Source: Oscillatoria nigro-viridis PCC 7112
Lineage (GTDB): Bacteria > Cyanobacteriota > Cyanobacteriia > Cyanobacteriales > Microcoleaceae
Assembly (NCBI RefSeq): GCF_000317475.1
Contig: NC_019729.1
Coordinates: forward strand, 3,734,501-3,798,500
Length of the DNA stretch: 64,000 bases
Reading direction: 5' to 3'
Both the position numbers and the translations under genes were made by a program. The notes under the pieces are model-generated. The model made no database searches. It worked only from the letters and a program-made list of their open reading frames with translations, and had not been told where the DNA came from. Below are positions 1-8,448 of this stretch, piece after piece. The first letter of the stretch is position 1. Every line of letters begins with the position of its first letter.

Positions 1-83
1 TTCCGGCACACCATCTCGGCTAATTCCAGCGGTGTTTGAAAATCCCCGTATTCTAGTTTGGTTTGGCGATCGTTGAAACTCAT
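1..83 (-). CDS. N-terminal fragment of a class I DNA methyltransferase
   Basis: An open frame starts at an ATG at 81-83 on the minus strand and runs off the left edge. The 27 readable residues begin MSFNDRQTKLEYGDFQTPLE and continue into LAEMVCR. The (E)YGDFQTP..LA..V motif is typical of the N-terminus of SAM-dependent N-6 adenine methyltransferases of restriction-modification or defence systems, where it precedes the AdoMet-binding motif. The catalytic part lies outside the window, so specificity cannot be judged. It sits upstream of two toxin-antitoxin pairs, which fits a small defence cluster. The identification rests on a short motif and is moderately sure. Confidence 0.6.
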   Translation of the reverse strand, partial: MSFNDRQTKLEYGDFQTPLELAEMVCR

Positions 84-151
84 CGGTTAGATTTATAAAC
101 TGCGATCGTCCCTTTATTACCTTAGCTATTTCTCCAATCAGCGCCAGAATC

Positions 152-604
152 TCAACCGAGGATGTTTCGCCATAAATCGGCTGGAGCAAACCTAGAAAGA
201 TGACCAACATTTGTTGTCGCGATTACAACATCCACAACATCAAGAGTCGTCGCCTGTGCTGCCAAAATCATATCGCTGTCAATCGTCTTATCACCTGCTG
301 TCGGTTGTCCTTGCTGACGAGCTTGTGCCCAAAACATCGCAGCTTGTCGCATAGCAGCAGTTGTAATGGGTAAATACTCCACCAAGTTAGCTAATTCATC
401 TAATCTAGCAATACCCCTTACCTTATTTGCCCGCAGCAATTCTCGGCGAACTTCATAATCGGCTATTTCGGGAATAATAACTCGACTATCGGATATAATA
501 AGTGCTTGCAACCAGCGAGTACAAAGAGTGCTTTCAGGAGATAGCTTTGGATTCGTAACTAAACCAATTGGTCCTGCATCCAGAAAAACGACTCGGCTCA
601 CCAA
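152..604 (-). CDS. PIN-domain toxin (VapC-like RNase)
   Basis: A 150-aa protein with the PIN-domain pattern: an N-terminal VVFLDAGP with the first acidic metal ligand, an acidic residue around position 46-50 (IPEIADYE), and a later IDSDMILAAQA with the third and fourth acidic positions near 108-111. PIN proteins are Mg-dependent single-strand RNases and usually act as toxins. The start overlaps the end of the upstream 94-aa gene by 7 bases, the usual antitoxin-then-toxin order with translational coupling. The target RNA cannot be told from sequence. Confidence 0.8.
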   Translation of the reverse strand: MVSRVVFLDAGPIGLVTNPKLSPESTLCTRWLQALIISDSRVIIPEIADYEVRRELLRANKVRGIARLDELANLVEYLPITTAAMRQAAMFWAQARQQGQPTAGDKTIDSDMILAAQATTLDVVDVVIATTNVGHLSRFAPADLWRNILG

Positions 605-882
605 GTTACACCTTTTAATTCAATAGGAAATAGCTTGCGTTCAGATAAACGATCTTCGTCAAGAGCATGAATCAGATACTCACCTGTTTCTTGCTGCTCT
701 TCGGCATCTTCTTCATCCCTCCAAGACTGAAGCAGATTAAGCAATTTTACCTGCTTTTGTTTTCGCAGAATATATTCTCCCAGCAGTTGCAGAGTGTATG
801 CTTCCGTCGAAAGCCCTTGCTCTTGAGCTCTTTGTGTTAAGTATTGCTCTATTTCTGGTGTCAGAGTGAGGGTGAGTGTCAT
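598..882 (-). CDS. Probable antitoxin of the PIN toxin
   Basis: A 94-aa acidic protein beginning MTLTLTLTPEIEQYLTQRAQ. This N-terminal strand followed by helices resembles a ribbon-helix-helix DNA-binding fold, used by many antitoxins to repress their own promoter. The C-terminal half is charged, with a run of Glu/Asp, and would wrap the toxin. It lies directly upstream of the PIN gene with a 7-base overlap. Assignment is from context and fold pattern rather than from a specific family motif. Confidence 0.7.
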   Translation of the reverse strand: MTLTLTLTPEIEQYLTQRAQEQGLSTEAYTLQLLGEYILRKQKQVKLLNLLQSWRDEEDAEEQQETGEYLIHALDEDRLSERKLFPIELKGVTW

Positions 883-951
883 AGGTGTTTTTATAGCTCT
901 ACCCTTATACTTTACAACCTACTAGGCTAAGCTGGCGATCGATCTAAAAAG

Positions 952-1200
952 CTAAGCTGTAACCATTTCGAGTTTGCGATCGGGCGATGCTGGTTCAAAG
1001 TACAACACCATGATTTGCTCTGGATGCAGCCCGACAGATTCATAAGTCCGTCCGTTGCGATCGCTAAATTCAACTTCAAACGCTGCACCATCAGCCAACA
1101 GTTCAACCACAGTCCCTACTTGTCCGCGCCACAGGTTGTATTCAGGAATATCAACTGTCAAGGCAACAACATCTAGTAATTTAATTGTATTTTTTGCCAC
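952..1200 (-). CDS. DUF4926 family protein
   Basis: An 82-aa protein with the DUF4926 pattern: an opening IKLLDVVALTVDIPE, then LWRGQVGTVVE, then FEVEFSDRNGRTYE and LHPEQIMVL. These small SH3-like proteins are common in cyanobacteria and often lie beside toxin-antitoxin genes; their biochemical role is not established. A minus-strand AGG-rich stretch just upstream (GGAGG, complement of cctcc at 1210-1214) gives a good ribosome binding site and supports the start. It stands alone between the PIN pair and HicAB, so a role in defence or addiction is only guilt by association. Confidence 0.75.
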   Translation of the reverse strand: MAKNTIKLLDVVALTVDIPEYNLWRGQVGTVVELLADGAAFEVEFSDRNGRTYESVGLHPEQIMVLYFEPASPDRKLEMVTA

Positions 1201-1285
1201 TTTTATTACCTCCAGGCACTACAAAGGATAGCAGGTTGTTAATCTCGGAATCTCCGAATCATGCTCAATGACTTCAAATATACAT

Positions 1286-1513
1286 TCAAGCAAACAGCAA
1301 GTTTTTTACTAAAGTTTTAGGTGCTGGGAGAGATTTACCATCTGCCTGATATTCTTCAACTAAAAGCTCTAATACCTCCACTGCATTCTGCAAAGCTTCT
1401 TCGTAGGTATCTCCGTGAGTGTGGAACTGCTGAGATGGAAAATCAGGTAAATGAACCAGGTAGCAGTTATCTTCATCCGACCATTGAATAACAATTATAT
1501 AAGGTAATTTCAT
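1286..1513 (-). CDS. hicB: HicB-family antitoxin
   Basis: A 75-aa protein with the HicB partial RNase-H-like fold: YIIVIQWSDEDNCYLVHLPDFP, then a Gly-Asp turn and the helix TYEEALQNAVEVLELLVEEY. HicB neutralises HicA and often represses the operon. It lacks an obvious C-terminal HTH or RHH extension, so DNA binding may be absent or minimal. Its start overlaps the stop of the upstream hicA by 4 bases, indicating coupled translation in the toxin-first order usual for hicAB. Confidence 0.85.
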   Translation of the reverse strand: MKLPYIIVIQWSDEDNCYLVHLPDFPSQQFHTHGDTYEEALQNAVEVLELLVEEYQADGKSLPAPKTLVKNLLFA

Positions 1514-1734
1514 GATTCTGATTCCTCTTCTTCAATTGCTTTCAATATTCCAAGTTTTCGATTAACTTCTCTCTCTAAATACAGTTTCGCATCATCGCCA
1601 TCATTTCCAGCAATGGTAATTGGTTCATTTGGTAGTAAAGGATGAACCCATCTTGTATGACTGCCTTTTGCCGAACGATAAGTAAACCCAGCTTTTAGCA
1701 GAAGGCTTTTGAGTTCTCTAATCTTTTTGGGCAT
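1510..1734 (-). CDS. hicA: HicA-family mRNA interferase toxin
   Basis: A 74-aa basic protein with the HicA double-stranded-RNA-binding-like fold: KIRELKSLLLKAGFTYRSAKGSHTRWVHP carries the G-S-H motif with the catalytic His near residue 26. The central segment PNEPITIAGNDGDDAK and the C-terminal helix also match the family. HicA cleaves mRNA and tmRNA in characterised systems. It is the first gene of the pair, overlapping hicB by 4 bases. No disruption is seen, so the pair is probably functional. Confidence 0.85.
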   Translation of the reverse strand: MPKKIRELKSLLLKAGFTYRSAKGSHTRWVHPLLPNEPITIAGNDGDDAKLYLEREVNRKLGILKAIEEEESES

Positions 1735-1799
1735 AAGCAGACATTAAAAATGTGGCAAGGTGACAGGAACACTTTCATCATATCCCAGAAAGTTTCGAT

Positions 1800-1857
1800 C
1801 GACCTTTCCAAAAAAAACGCACAAAACAATGCACCCACTCCTCAAAGAAGTGGGTGC
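1800..1857 (-). terminator. Probable terminator of ndhCKJ
   Basis: Downstream of ndhJ on the minus strand, a 9-bp perfect stem (GCACCCACT at 1831-1839 with AGTGGGTGC at 1849-1857) is followed by T-rich sequence that includes a run of eight T (complement of 1810-1817). The T-run lies about 14 nt beyond the stem, so termination is likely but not a textbook arrangement. Confidence 0.6.
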
Positions 1858-1899
1858 AAAACGACCGACTGTATTTTGACCTAAAAACTCAAAACTCCC

Positions 1900-2403
1900 T
1901 TAATAAGCGTCTTGCAGTTCGTAGAAATCAGGGGAAATGTAATCTTTCCGCAGCGGCCAGCCTACCCAATCTTCGTTCATCAAAATCCGTTTCAGATTCG
2001 GATGTCCTTCGTAGACTATGCCGTACATATCGTAGGATTCCCGCTCTTGAAAATCGGCCGCTTTCCAAATCCAGTAGACTGATGGCACTCTGGGATCTTC
2101 GCGGGGAATGAATACTTTGACGCGGACTTCTTCAGGCTTGGAAGCATTATCTGTCAGCTTAGCCAAGTGGTAAACGCTGACTAAATCTTGTCCCGGCCCT
2201 TGGTCGTAGGCGCACTGGCACTGCATATAATTAAACCCGTAGGCGTACAGTGCTGTTGACATCGGAATTAGGAATTCTCGATCGACCTTTAATATCTCCA
2301 CGCCCAAATTATCGGCCGCTAAAGCTTCGTGTTCAAAGCCATTTTGAGTCAACCACTGGGAAACCTTCCCGGCTTCAACAATTGCAGATTCTTGTTCAGC
2401 CAC
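1900..2403 (-). CDS. ndhJ: NAD(P)H-quinone oxidoreductase subunit J
   Basis: A 167-aa protein matching the 30-kDa/NuoC subunit of NDH-1. The C-terminus has the family signature [20 protein letters not shown] followed by [16 protein letters not shown]. NdhJ sits in the peripheral arm of thylakoid NDH-1, which carries out cyclic electron flow, respiration and CO2 uptake. It is the last gene of ndhC-K-J and its start overlaps the end of ndhK by 8 bases. Length and conservation are normal for cyanobacteria. Confidence 0.96.
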   Translation of the reverse strand: MAEQESAIVEAGKVSQWLTQNGFEHEALAADNLGVEILKVDREFLIPMSTALYAYGFNYMQCQCAYDQGPGQDLVSVYHLAKLTDNASKPEEVRVKVFIPREDPRVPSVYWIWKAADFQERESYDMYGIVYEGHPNLKRILMNEDWVGWPLRKDYISPDFYELQDAY

Positions 2404-3121
2404 GGTTTACCTCCTGTTTTTGTCCTGCAAGCAAAGCCGGCGGTACTGGCATTCCCATTGCTTCGGTCAATTCCTTCGGCGGCGCTATCCGGGCTGGAAC
2501 TGACAAGTATTTCCCATCCAAGATGTCGTCTACTACTTTCATTTTGTGGGGTCTGGTGTAGTAGCGGTGGGTGGGCTGCAAGTTGCCGCGTTCTTGCATC
2601 GAATCGTTGGCGATTTTTTTCCGCAGTTTGATAATTGCGTCAATAATCGCTTCTGGGCGGGGGGGACAGCCGGGGATGTACACGTCTACGGGAATCAGTT
2701 TGTCAACGCCTCTGACTGCTGTGGGGGAGTCTACGCTGAACATTCCGCCGGTGATGGTGCAGGCGCCCATCGCGATCACGTATTTGGGTTCAGGCATTTG
2801 TTCGTACAGCCGCACCAAGATGGGGGCGTACTTCATGGTGATGGTGCCGGCAGTGATTAGCAGGTCGGCTTGTCGGGGGCTCGATCGCGGTACTAAGCCG
2901 AATCTGTCGAAGTCAAAGCGCGAACCGATCAAAGCTGCAAATTCGATGAAGCAGCAAGCTGTGCCGTAAAGCAGCGGCCACAGGCTCGAAAGTCTCGCCC
3001 AATTGTAGAGGTCATCAACCGTAGTTAGGATGACATTCTCTGACAATTCGGATGTGACTTCAGGGCGAATAGCGGGATTGACAATTAGAGGTTTTTGTGA
3101 TTTGTCAGAACTTAAGACCAT
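2396..3121 (-). CDS. ndhK: NAD(P)H-quinone oxidoreductase subunit K (NuoB-like)
   Basis: A 241-aa protein when started at the ATG at 3119-3121 ([11 protein letters not shown]). A longer open frame to 3232 only reads through ndhC in another frame. Cluster N2 ligands are visible: adjacent cysteines in [10 protein letters not shown], one in [10 protein letters not shown] and one in [10 protein letters not shown]. NdhK carries the terminal 4Fe-4S cluster of the NDH-1 peripheral arm. It overlaps the 3' end of ndhC by about 10 bases, as in other cyanobacteria and chloroplasts, and the 5' end of ndhJ by 8. Confidence 0.96.
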   Translation of the reverse strand: MVLSSDKSQKPLIVNPAIRPEVTSELSENVILTTVDDLYNWARLSSLWPLLYGTACCFIEFAALIGSRFDFDRFGLVPRSSPRQADLLITAGTITMKYAPILVRLYEQMPEPKYVIAMGACTITGGMFSVDSPTAVRGVDKLIPVDVYIPGCPPRPEAIIDAIIKLRKKIANDSMQERGNLQPTHRYYTRPHKMKVVDDILDGKYLSVPARIAPPKELTEAMGMPVPPALLAGQKQEVNRG

Positions 3122-3474
3122 TCCAAGGCTCCTTTGCGCCATGCATAGACAAGAGCAATAACGAGGATCGTGATAAAAAACAAGGCTTCGATGAAAGCCA
3201 ACAATCCTAGCTGGTTGAAAGCAACCGCCCAAGGATAGAGGAAGACGGTCTCTACGTCGAAGATGACGAAGACCAGGGCGAACATATAATATCGGATGTT
3301 GAACTGAATCCAGGCTCCGCCGATCGGCTCGACGCCAGATTCGTAGGTAGTGCGTCGGTCGTAGGGACGACTTTTGGGCCGCAGAACCTTAGACGCCGTG
3401 AGGGCGAGGATAGGGACTAGGCTGGAAATTAACAGGAAGCCTAAGAAATACTCGTAGCCGCTGAGTGCAAACAC
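3112..3474 (-). CDS. ndhC: NAD(P)H-quinone oxidoreductase subunit 3
   Basis: A 120-aa membrane protein with three hydrophobic helices. The conserved loop [20 protein letters not shown] and the second helix [19 protein letters not shown] contain the D-V-E motif of the NuoA/ND3 family. It is the first gene of ndhC-K-J, so its promoter should lie in 3475-3600, between it and the divergent rubredoxin gene. Length and motifs are normal. Confidence 0.96.
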   Translation of the reverse strand: MFALSGYEYFLGFLLISSLVPILALTASKVLRPKSRPYDRRTTYESGVEPIGGAWIQFNIRYYMFALVFVIFDVETVFLYPWAVAFNQLGLLAFIEALFFITILVIALVYAWRKGALEWS

Positions 3475-3635
3475 GGTGAATAAATACTGCCTCGGTGAAA
3501 GGGTTCTGTAACTTGTCTTTACATTATATAGATTTTGGGTAGCTAAAATTACGAGTTGGTTGAGATTAATCGTCCATCTTCTGCAATAATTTTTAATGTA
3601 TATTTTAAGATTAGCTTACCTACTCTTTTGGAGCT

Positions 3636-3971
3636 ATGAGCGATCGAGCTACTGAAACCAAAACCCTCGATCGGCACGAGTGCCGCGCCTGCGGCTACGT
3701 ATATGAGCCGAAAAAGGGAAATCCTAAAATTGACATTGCCCCGGGCACGGCTTTTGAAGATTTGCCCCAAACTTGGGTCTGTCCCGTTTGCGGGGCGCGC
3801 AAATCCATGTTTCAAAATCTCGGTCAGATGGAAGGGGTATCGGGATTTAAGGCAAATCAGCGTTACGGTGTCGGTGTCAACGGCATGACCGAAGGTCAGA
3901 AAAGTTTGCTGATTTTTGGCGGCTTGGTCGTTGGTTTCTTGTTGTTACTTAGTATGTATGGTTTGCAGTAA
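3636..3971 (+). CDS. rubA: Membrane-anchored rubredoxin for PSII assembly
   Basis: A 111-aa protein with a rubredoxin domain: [11 protein letters not shown] (first CxxC) and [10 protein letters not shown] (second CxxC) bind one iron. A C-terminal hydrophobic helix ([20 protein letters not shown]) anchors it in the thylakoid membrane. In cyanobacteria and chloroplasts RubA is needed for photosystem II (and in some species photosystem I) biogenesis. It is the first gene of the conserved rubA-ycf48-psbEFLJ cluster, and its 3' end overlaps the ycf48 start by 14 bases. Confidence 0.95.
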   Translation: MSDRATETKTLDRHECRACGYVYEPKKGNPKIDIAPGTAFEDLPQTWVCPVCGARKSMFQNLGQMEGVSGFKANQRYGVGVNGMTEGQKSLLIFGGLVVGFLLLLSMYGLQ

Positions 3972-4971
3972 AACGATTGTGAGATTTTGGCAACGAATTG
4001 TAATGTTATTGGCCGCTGCGCTCATCTGTACGAGTTGCAGCACCATCGGTTCTGTGAGTTACAACCCCTGGCAAGTGATTTCCTTGCCGACGGAAGCTAA
4101 TTTGCAGGATATTGCCTTTACGGGCAATCCTCAGCACGGCTGGGTTGTAGGTTCTGAGGCTACTCTGCTCGAAACCCTCGACGGCGGTACTAGCTGGAAG
4201 TCTATAGCACTAGATATCGACGATCCCAGATCGCGTTTTGCGTCGGTGAGTTTTTCGGGTTCCGAAGGCTGGATTGTCGGCCAGCCTTCTGTTTTGCTCC
4301 ACACGAACGATGAGGGCAAGTCTTGGACGCGGATTGCTTTGAGCTCTCAGTTGCCAGGTTCTCCGAGTACGATCGCGGCTTTGGGCCCGAATTCCGCCCA
4401 GATGACGACAGATGTCGGGGCGATTTACCGGACTTCCGACGGCGGCAAAAATTGGAAAGCTGTCGTGCAGGATTCTTTTGGGGTAGTTCGCAATATCAAC
4501 CGTTCTGAAGACGGGCAGTATGTTGCGGTTTCCTCGAAGGGAAATTTCTACTCGGTGTGGAAACCCGGACAAGCAGCTTGGGAACCTCACAACCGCAATA
4601 GTTCTCGCCGCCTGCAAAATATGGGCTTTACCAAGGACGGGCGTTTGTGGATGCTCGCCCGCGGCGGTCAGATTCAGTTTAGCGACCCGGAAAGTCCTGA
4701 AGGCTGGGGAAAACCGTTTTTTCCCGATCGCAAGGCGAGTTGGGGTTTGCTGGACATGGCTTACCGGACTGATAATGAAGTTTGGGTAGCCGGCGGCGGC
4801 GGCAATTTGCTGTGCAGTTTTGACGGCGGGAAAACTTGGCAAAAAGACCGCGAAGTTGAAGATGTTCCCGCTAATTTTTACAGGATTGTCTTTATGGGCC
4901 CCGATCGCGGATTTGTACTCGGCGCGAGCGGAACTCTACTTAAATATCAAGGTTCAGCGCAAGCTGCTTGA
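3958..4971 (+). CDS. ycf48: Photosystem II assembly factor Ycf48/HCF136
   Basis: The start is placed at the ATG at 3958-3960, inside the rubA 3' end, giving 337 aa. The N-terminus has a hydrophobic segment ending in a lipobox-like LICTSC, so it is probably a lumenal lipoprotein. The body is a beta-propeller made of repeated BNR/Asp-box units such as [28 protein letters not shown] and [14 protein letters not shown]. Ycf48 binds precursor D1 and stabilises the PSII reaction-centre assembly intermediate. The position between rubA and psbE is the conserved cyanobacterial order. Confidence 0.95.
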   Translation: MVCSKTIVRFWQRIVMLLAAALICTSCSTIGSVSYNPWQVISLPTEANLQDIAFTGNPQHGWVVGSEATLLETLDGGTSWKSIALDIDDPRSRFASVSFSGSEGWIVGQPSVLLHTNDEGKSWTRIALSSQLPGSPSTIAALGPNSAQMTTDVGAIYRTSDGGKNWKAVVQDSFGVVRNINRSEDGQYVAVSSKGNFYSVWKPGQAAWEPHNRNSSRRLQNMGFTKDGRLWMLARGGQIQFSDPESPEGWGKPFFPDRKASWGLLDMAYRTDNEVWVAGGGGNLLCSFDGGKTWQKDREVEDVPANFYRIVFMGPDRGFVLGASGTLLKYQGSAQAA

Positions 4972-5027
4972 TAGTAGAATAGTAAGAGAGATTGTCAGTC
5001 AATTTGTTGTTGAAAGGAGGATTCTAA

Positions 5028-5276
5028 ATGGCTGGTACAACTGGAGAACGTCCGTTTGGGGACATTATTACAAGTATCCGTTATTGGGTAATTCACAGCA
5101 TCACCATTCCGGCTTTGTTTATTGCTGGATGGCTGTTTGTGCAAACGGGTTTGGCTTACGATGCTTTCGGAACTCCTCGCCCTAACCAGTATTTCACACC
5201 GCAGCGGGAAGAAGTGCCGATTATCTCGGATCGCTTTGAAGCTAAGAAACAAGTAGATCAGTTCATTGCCAAGTAA
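5028..5276 (+). CDS. psbE: Cytochrome b559 alpha subunit
   Basis: An 82-aa protein, full length. The helix [20 protein letters not shown] contains the haem-ligating His of cytochrome b559, shared with PsbF. It is followed by the conserved lumenal segment [18 protein letters not shown] strong GAAAGGAGG ribosome binding site lies at 5014-5022. PsbE and PsbF form the haem-bridged heterodimer at the PSII core. First of the psbE-F-L-J operon. Confidence 0.98.
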   Translation: MAGTTGERPFGDIITSIRYWVIHSITIPALFIAGWLFVQTGLAYDAFGTPRPNQYFTPQREEVPIISDRFEAKKQVDQFIAK

Positions 5277-5296
5277 TTTAACAAGGATTTGGAAAA

Positions 5297-5434
5297 ATGA
5301 CGAGCAGAACCCCAAATAATGAGCCTATTTCGTATCCGATTTTTACGGTGCGCTGGTTGGCAGTTCATACTTTAGGTGTCCCAACAATTTTCTTTTTGGG
5401 CGCGATCGCAGCAATGCAATTTATTCAACGATAG
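5297..5434 (+). CDS. psbF: Cytochrome b559 beta subunit
   Basis: A 45-aa protein starting [20 protein letters not shown]. The single helix [20 protein letters not shown] contains the haem-binding His of cytochrome b559. It starts 20 bases after psbE behind an AAGGAT ribosome binding site, and the stop is TAG at 5432-5434. Length and sequence are typical. Confidence 0.97.
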   Translation: MTSRTPNNEPISYPIFTVRWLAVHTLGVPTIFFLGAIAAMQFIQR

Positions 5435-5443
5435 GAGTTTACA

Positions 5444-5566
5444 ATGCCTGAGCGCGTTCCTAATCCCAACGAGCAGCCTGTTGAGTTAAACAGGACTTCT
5501 TTGTATTTGGGTTTGTTGCTGATTTTTGTTTTGGGTATTTTGTTTTCCAGTTATTTCTTTAATTAA
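5444..5566 (+). CDS. psbL: Photosystem II protein L
   Basis: A 40-aa single-helix protein beginning [20 protein letters not shown] and ending in [11 protein letters not shown]. It matches PsbL, which stabilises the PSII dimer and the acceptor side. It starts 9 bases after the psbF stop with a TAGGAG ribosome binding site overlapping that stop, so the two are co-translated. Confidence 0.97.
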   Translation: MPERVPNPNEQPVELNRTSLYLGLLLIFVLGILFSSYFFN

Positions 5567-5635
5567 CTGGTGTCTGAGTTGGCTTTTGATAGTTCGATCG
5601 AATGTGTTTAGCTGTGAATTAGTGAGGTGATGGCT

Positions 5636-5758
5636 ATGTTTAGTGAAAGTGGCAGAATTCCTTTGTGGCTGGTAGCTACTGTCGCAGGCCTCGGTGTTCT
5701 GAGCATTGTGGCTCTTTTCTTCTACGGTGCTTATGCCGGTTTGGGTTCTTCGATGTAA
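5636..5758 (+). CDS. psbJ: Photosystem II protein J
   Basis: A 40-aa single-helix protein beginning [18 protein letters not shown] and ending [13 protein letters not shown], the PsbJ signature. An in-frame ATG at 5630 would add two residues, but the GAGGTG at 5624-5629 would then touch the start codon. The ATG at 5636 has normal spacing and fits the family length. PsbJ tunes electron flow at the QB side. Last gene of psbEFLJ, followed by a strong terminator. Confidence 0.96.
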   Translation: MFSESGRIPLWLVATVAGLGVLSIVALFFYGAYAGLGSSM

Positions 5759-5785
5759 GGAGAATCAAGCTGATTTTTGGCTGTT

Positions 5786-5811
5786 AACCCCCCTTGAAAA
5801 AGGGGGGTTTT
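5786..5811 (+). terminator. Terminator of psbEFLJ
   Basis: A ten-base stem AACCCCCCTT (5786-5795) pairs with AAGGGGGGTT (5800-5809) across a four-base loop, 27 bases after the psbJ stop, with TTTT at 5808-5811. A typical intrinsic terminator for the cluster. Confidence 0.85.
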
Positions 5812-6095
5812 AATATGCGAATTGTTGGTAAATCAGGGAGAAATGTTATCGAAAGTGTTGAAATTTTGGCAAGTTTATGATAACTTAATATTCTTCTGGT
5901 GAAAGCGGGATTTTTTGTGGCTGGATGGAGATTGGCTAAATAAACGGCTCGCCTTGCGGGTTAACCAAGAACCACAAAATCGATCGCCACTAGCCGACGA
6001 TCGCTAAGAGAGTGTGAGCCGATCGTGAAATTAGCCAAAAGTTGCGAGTAGAATGGTGCAAGAGCCGATCGCTCGATCGTAGAGCACAGCGAAAT
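5812..6095. other. Gene-free stretch before the FHA-PBP gene
   Basis: About 280 bases between the psbJ terminator and the PBP start. It is rich in CGATCG words near 5980-6090. I see no convincing RNA gene or repeat; the promoter of the next gene presumably lies here but no clear -35/-10 pair stands out. Confidence 0.4.
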
Positions 6096-8348
6096 ATGAC
6101 CCCACCGCCGCCGCCCCGCAAACCTCAAACCGTCTTGGGTGCGATTACCCAAGCAGTCCAGACTATTGCCAAGGTTAATTTTAACCAGCTAGCCCTGAAA
6201 CCGAATGCCAAAGTACCCGAACTGTGGGTACAGGATGCGGGTGCAGCTAAAGCTGAGGTTTATCCGCTGTTGGGCGATCGATATTTGTTAGGTCGATCGT
6301 CCAAATCTTCAGATATTGTAGTTCGCAATCCCGTTGTCAGTCACGTGCACTTATCCCTGTCGCGCGATAGTCGGCGGCGGACTCCTTTTGTCATCAAAGA
6401 TGAAGACTCCACAAACGGCATTTACAATGGCAAAAGGCGAGTTAAAAGTATGTCCCTGCGCCACGGAGACGTGTTCACTTTAGGGCCGCCGGAACTGGCC
6501 GCCGCTGTCAGAATTCAGTACGTATATCCGCCGCCTTGGTATTTGCAACTTGTGCGTTACAGCTTTTACGGCGTCAGCGGAATCACCGCTTTGATTGCCG
6601 TGTTGGTAGGCATGGAATCGACCAAGTTTCACGTGCGGCCTCTGCCGAGAAGTATCAATGGCCCGGTGATTGTTTACGCCCGCGACGGGCAAACTCCGCT
6701 GCGTCCTCCTCAGAATAACGCTCACTTAGAATTAAAGCAATTGCAGGATTTTTCGCCTTATTTATCCAAGGCTGTACTTGCTTCGGAAGACAGCCGCTAC
6801 AATTGGCATTTGGGGGTAGATCCGATCGGGGTTTTGCGGGCGCTTTTGACCAATGTTCGCGGGGGAGGAATTCGCGAAGGCGGCAGCACTCTGACGCAGC
6901 AGTTAGCGAGGAGTTTGTTTCGAGATTATGTGGGAACTCAAGATTCGGCGGGACGCAAGTTGCGGGAAGCTGTAGTTGCCCTGAAACTGGAGAATTATTA
7001 CAGCAAAGACGAACTGTTGCTGACTTATTTGAATCGCGTGTTTTTAGGAATTGACCTTTACGGTTTTGAGGATGCGTCTCGGTTTTATTTTGGCAAGTCG
7101 GCGAAGGATTTAACTTTGTCAGAGGCGGCAACTTTGGCGGGAATTTTGCCGGCGCCAAACAGTTTTAATCCAATTCAAAATTATCAGTTGGCGGTACAGT
7201 ACCGCGATCGAGTGATCGAACGGATGCGGGCACTGGGGACGGTTTCTCAGGAAGAAGCCGATCGCGCGAGGCGATCGCGAATTGATATCAATCCCAAAGC
7301 CCGCCAATATCTGCAAAGTACGATCGCTCCTTATTTCTACAGTTATGTATTTGACGAATTGGAGTTTTTGCTGGGGGAGCAGTTAGCCAGAGAAGGCAAT
7401 TTTATTGTAGAAACAGGTTTGAATCCCGGTCTGCAAAAAGTAGCTGAAGCTTCCCTCAGAAATGCTGTTGAAAATGCCGGAGCAAGTGCTGGCTTTTCTC
7501 AAGGAGCCGTAGTAACTCTCAATACTACAACGGGGGAAGTCTTAGCTTTAGTTGGGGGCGTAGATTACTTGAAAAGTCAGTTTAATCGGGCTACCCAAGC
7601 TTTGAGACAGCCCGGTTCTACATTTAAGATATTCACCTATGCAGCCGCGCTGGAGCGGGGAATCTCACCCGATAAAACTTATTCTTGCGCTCCCCTTTCT
7701 TGGGGCGGACAAAGTTACAGCGGCTGCGAAAGAACCAGCGGTAGTGCTGATATGTATCGGGGTTTAGCACAGTCGGAAAATGCAATTGCTTTGAGAGTAG
7801 CACAGGATGTCGGTTTAGACAATGTAGTGCAAATGGCCCGACGTTTAGGGATTACATCTGAACTGCGTTCTAACCCAGGTTTAGTATTAGGTGAAAGTGA
7901 AGTTAACGTATTGCAATTAACGGGTGCATTCGGGGTTTTGGCCAATCGGGGTTTGGGGAATCGCCCCCACGTAATTAAGAGAATTATTGACAGCAGCGAT
8001 TGCAAAGATAGAAATGATTTTAACAGTTGTCGGGTGATTTATGACTATCAAAAAGATGGCATTGCCAATCGGCAGTTAGTTCCTGAAGGCGTAGCGGATA
8101 CGATGACTGATATGCTGCAAGGTGTTGTGCGGGGAGGTACGGGCAGCAGTGCTGCTTTGGGGTTGGGAGAAGCTGGAAAAACAGGCACGACTAATGATAA
8201 TAGAGATTTGTGGTTTGTCGGTTATATTCCGAGTCAGCAACTGGTGACAGGAGTTTGGTTGGGAAATGATGATAATTCTCCGACTGGGGGAGGTAGTGCA
8301 AATGCCGCCCAGTTGTGGGGGGAATATATGCGGCAGGTGGCGCGTTAA
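6096..8348 (+). CDS. Bifunctional class A penicillin-binding protein with N-terminal FHA domain
   Basis: Started at the ATG at 6096 (MTPPPPPRKP), 750 aa; an upstream in-frame TTG at 6042 looks unlikely. Residues about 46-140 form an FHA domain (RYLLGRSS, SHVHLSLS, DSTNGIYNG) that should bind phosphothreonine. One membrane helix follows at about 155-172. The transglycosylase domain (215-385) has ASEDSRYNWH with the catalytic Glu and EGGSTLTQQLAR. The transpeptidase domain has the S-x-x-K nucleophile in PGSTFK (Ser near 508), an SEN motif and GKTGTT (near 694). It polymerises and crosslinks peptidoglycan at the outer face of the plasma membrane. The cytosolic FHA domain suggests control by Ser/Thr kinases, two of which are encoded in this window. 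Confidence 0.93.
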   Translation: MTPPPPPRKPQTVLGAITQAVQTIAKVNFNQLALKPNAKVPELWVQDAGAAKAEVYPLLGDRYLLGRSSKSSDIVVRNPVVSHVHLSLSRDSRRRTPFVIKDEDSTNGIYNGKRRVKSMSLRHGDVFTLGPPELAAAVRIQYVYPPPWYLQLVRYSFYGVSGITALIAVLVGMESTKFHVRPLPRSINGPVIVYARDGQTPLRPPQNNAHLELKQLQDFSPYLSKAVLASEDSRYNWHLGVDPIGVLRALLTNVRGGGIREGGSTLTQQLARSLFRDYVGTQDSAGRKLREAVVALKLENYYSKDELLLTYLNRVFLGIDLYGFEDASRFYFGKSAKDLTLSEAATLAGILPAPNSFNPIQNYQLAVQYRDRVIERMRALGTVSQEEADRARRSRIDINPKARQYLQSTIAPYFYSYVFDELEFLLGEQLAREGNFIVETGLNPGLQKVAEASLRNAVENAGASAGFSQGAVVTLNTTTGEVLALVGGVDYLKSQFNRATQALRQPGSTFKIFTYAAALERGISPDKTYSCAPLSWGGQSYSGCERTSGSADMYRGLAQSENAIALRVAQDVGLDNVVQMARRLGITSELRSNPGLVLGESEVNVLQLTGAFGVLANRGLGNRPHVIKRIIDSSDCKDRNDFNSCRVIYDYQKDGIANRQLVPEGVADTMTDMLQGVVRGGTGSSAALGLGEAGKTGTTNDNRDLWFVGYIPSQQLVTGVWLGNDDNSPTGGGSANAAQLWGEYMRQVAR

Positions 8349-8448
8349 GTCATGAGTCAGCAGTCATTAGTCAGCAGTCATTTATTAGCCTCGATCGGCA
8401 GGTGGAGTAATCCCTAGGACGAGTTTTTCTTAGACATTTCCGTAAAAG
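8349..8448. repeat. Short tandem GTCAGCAGTCATTA-type repeat
   Basis: Between the PBP stop and the IS607-type element, 8351-8383 contains repeated AGTCAGCAGTCATTAGTCAG-like units. Similar CAGTCAT strings occur at 18609-18660 and 40318-40350. These resemble the short tandemly repeated sequences common in cyanobacterial intergenic DNA. No function is evident. Confidence 0.55.

Noticed and set aside
3112..3232. 37-residue N-terminal extension of NdhK
   Set aside because: Translates ndhC in another frame; NdhK proteins start at the MVLSS-type Met and the overlap then is the usual 10 bases.
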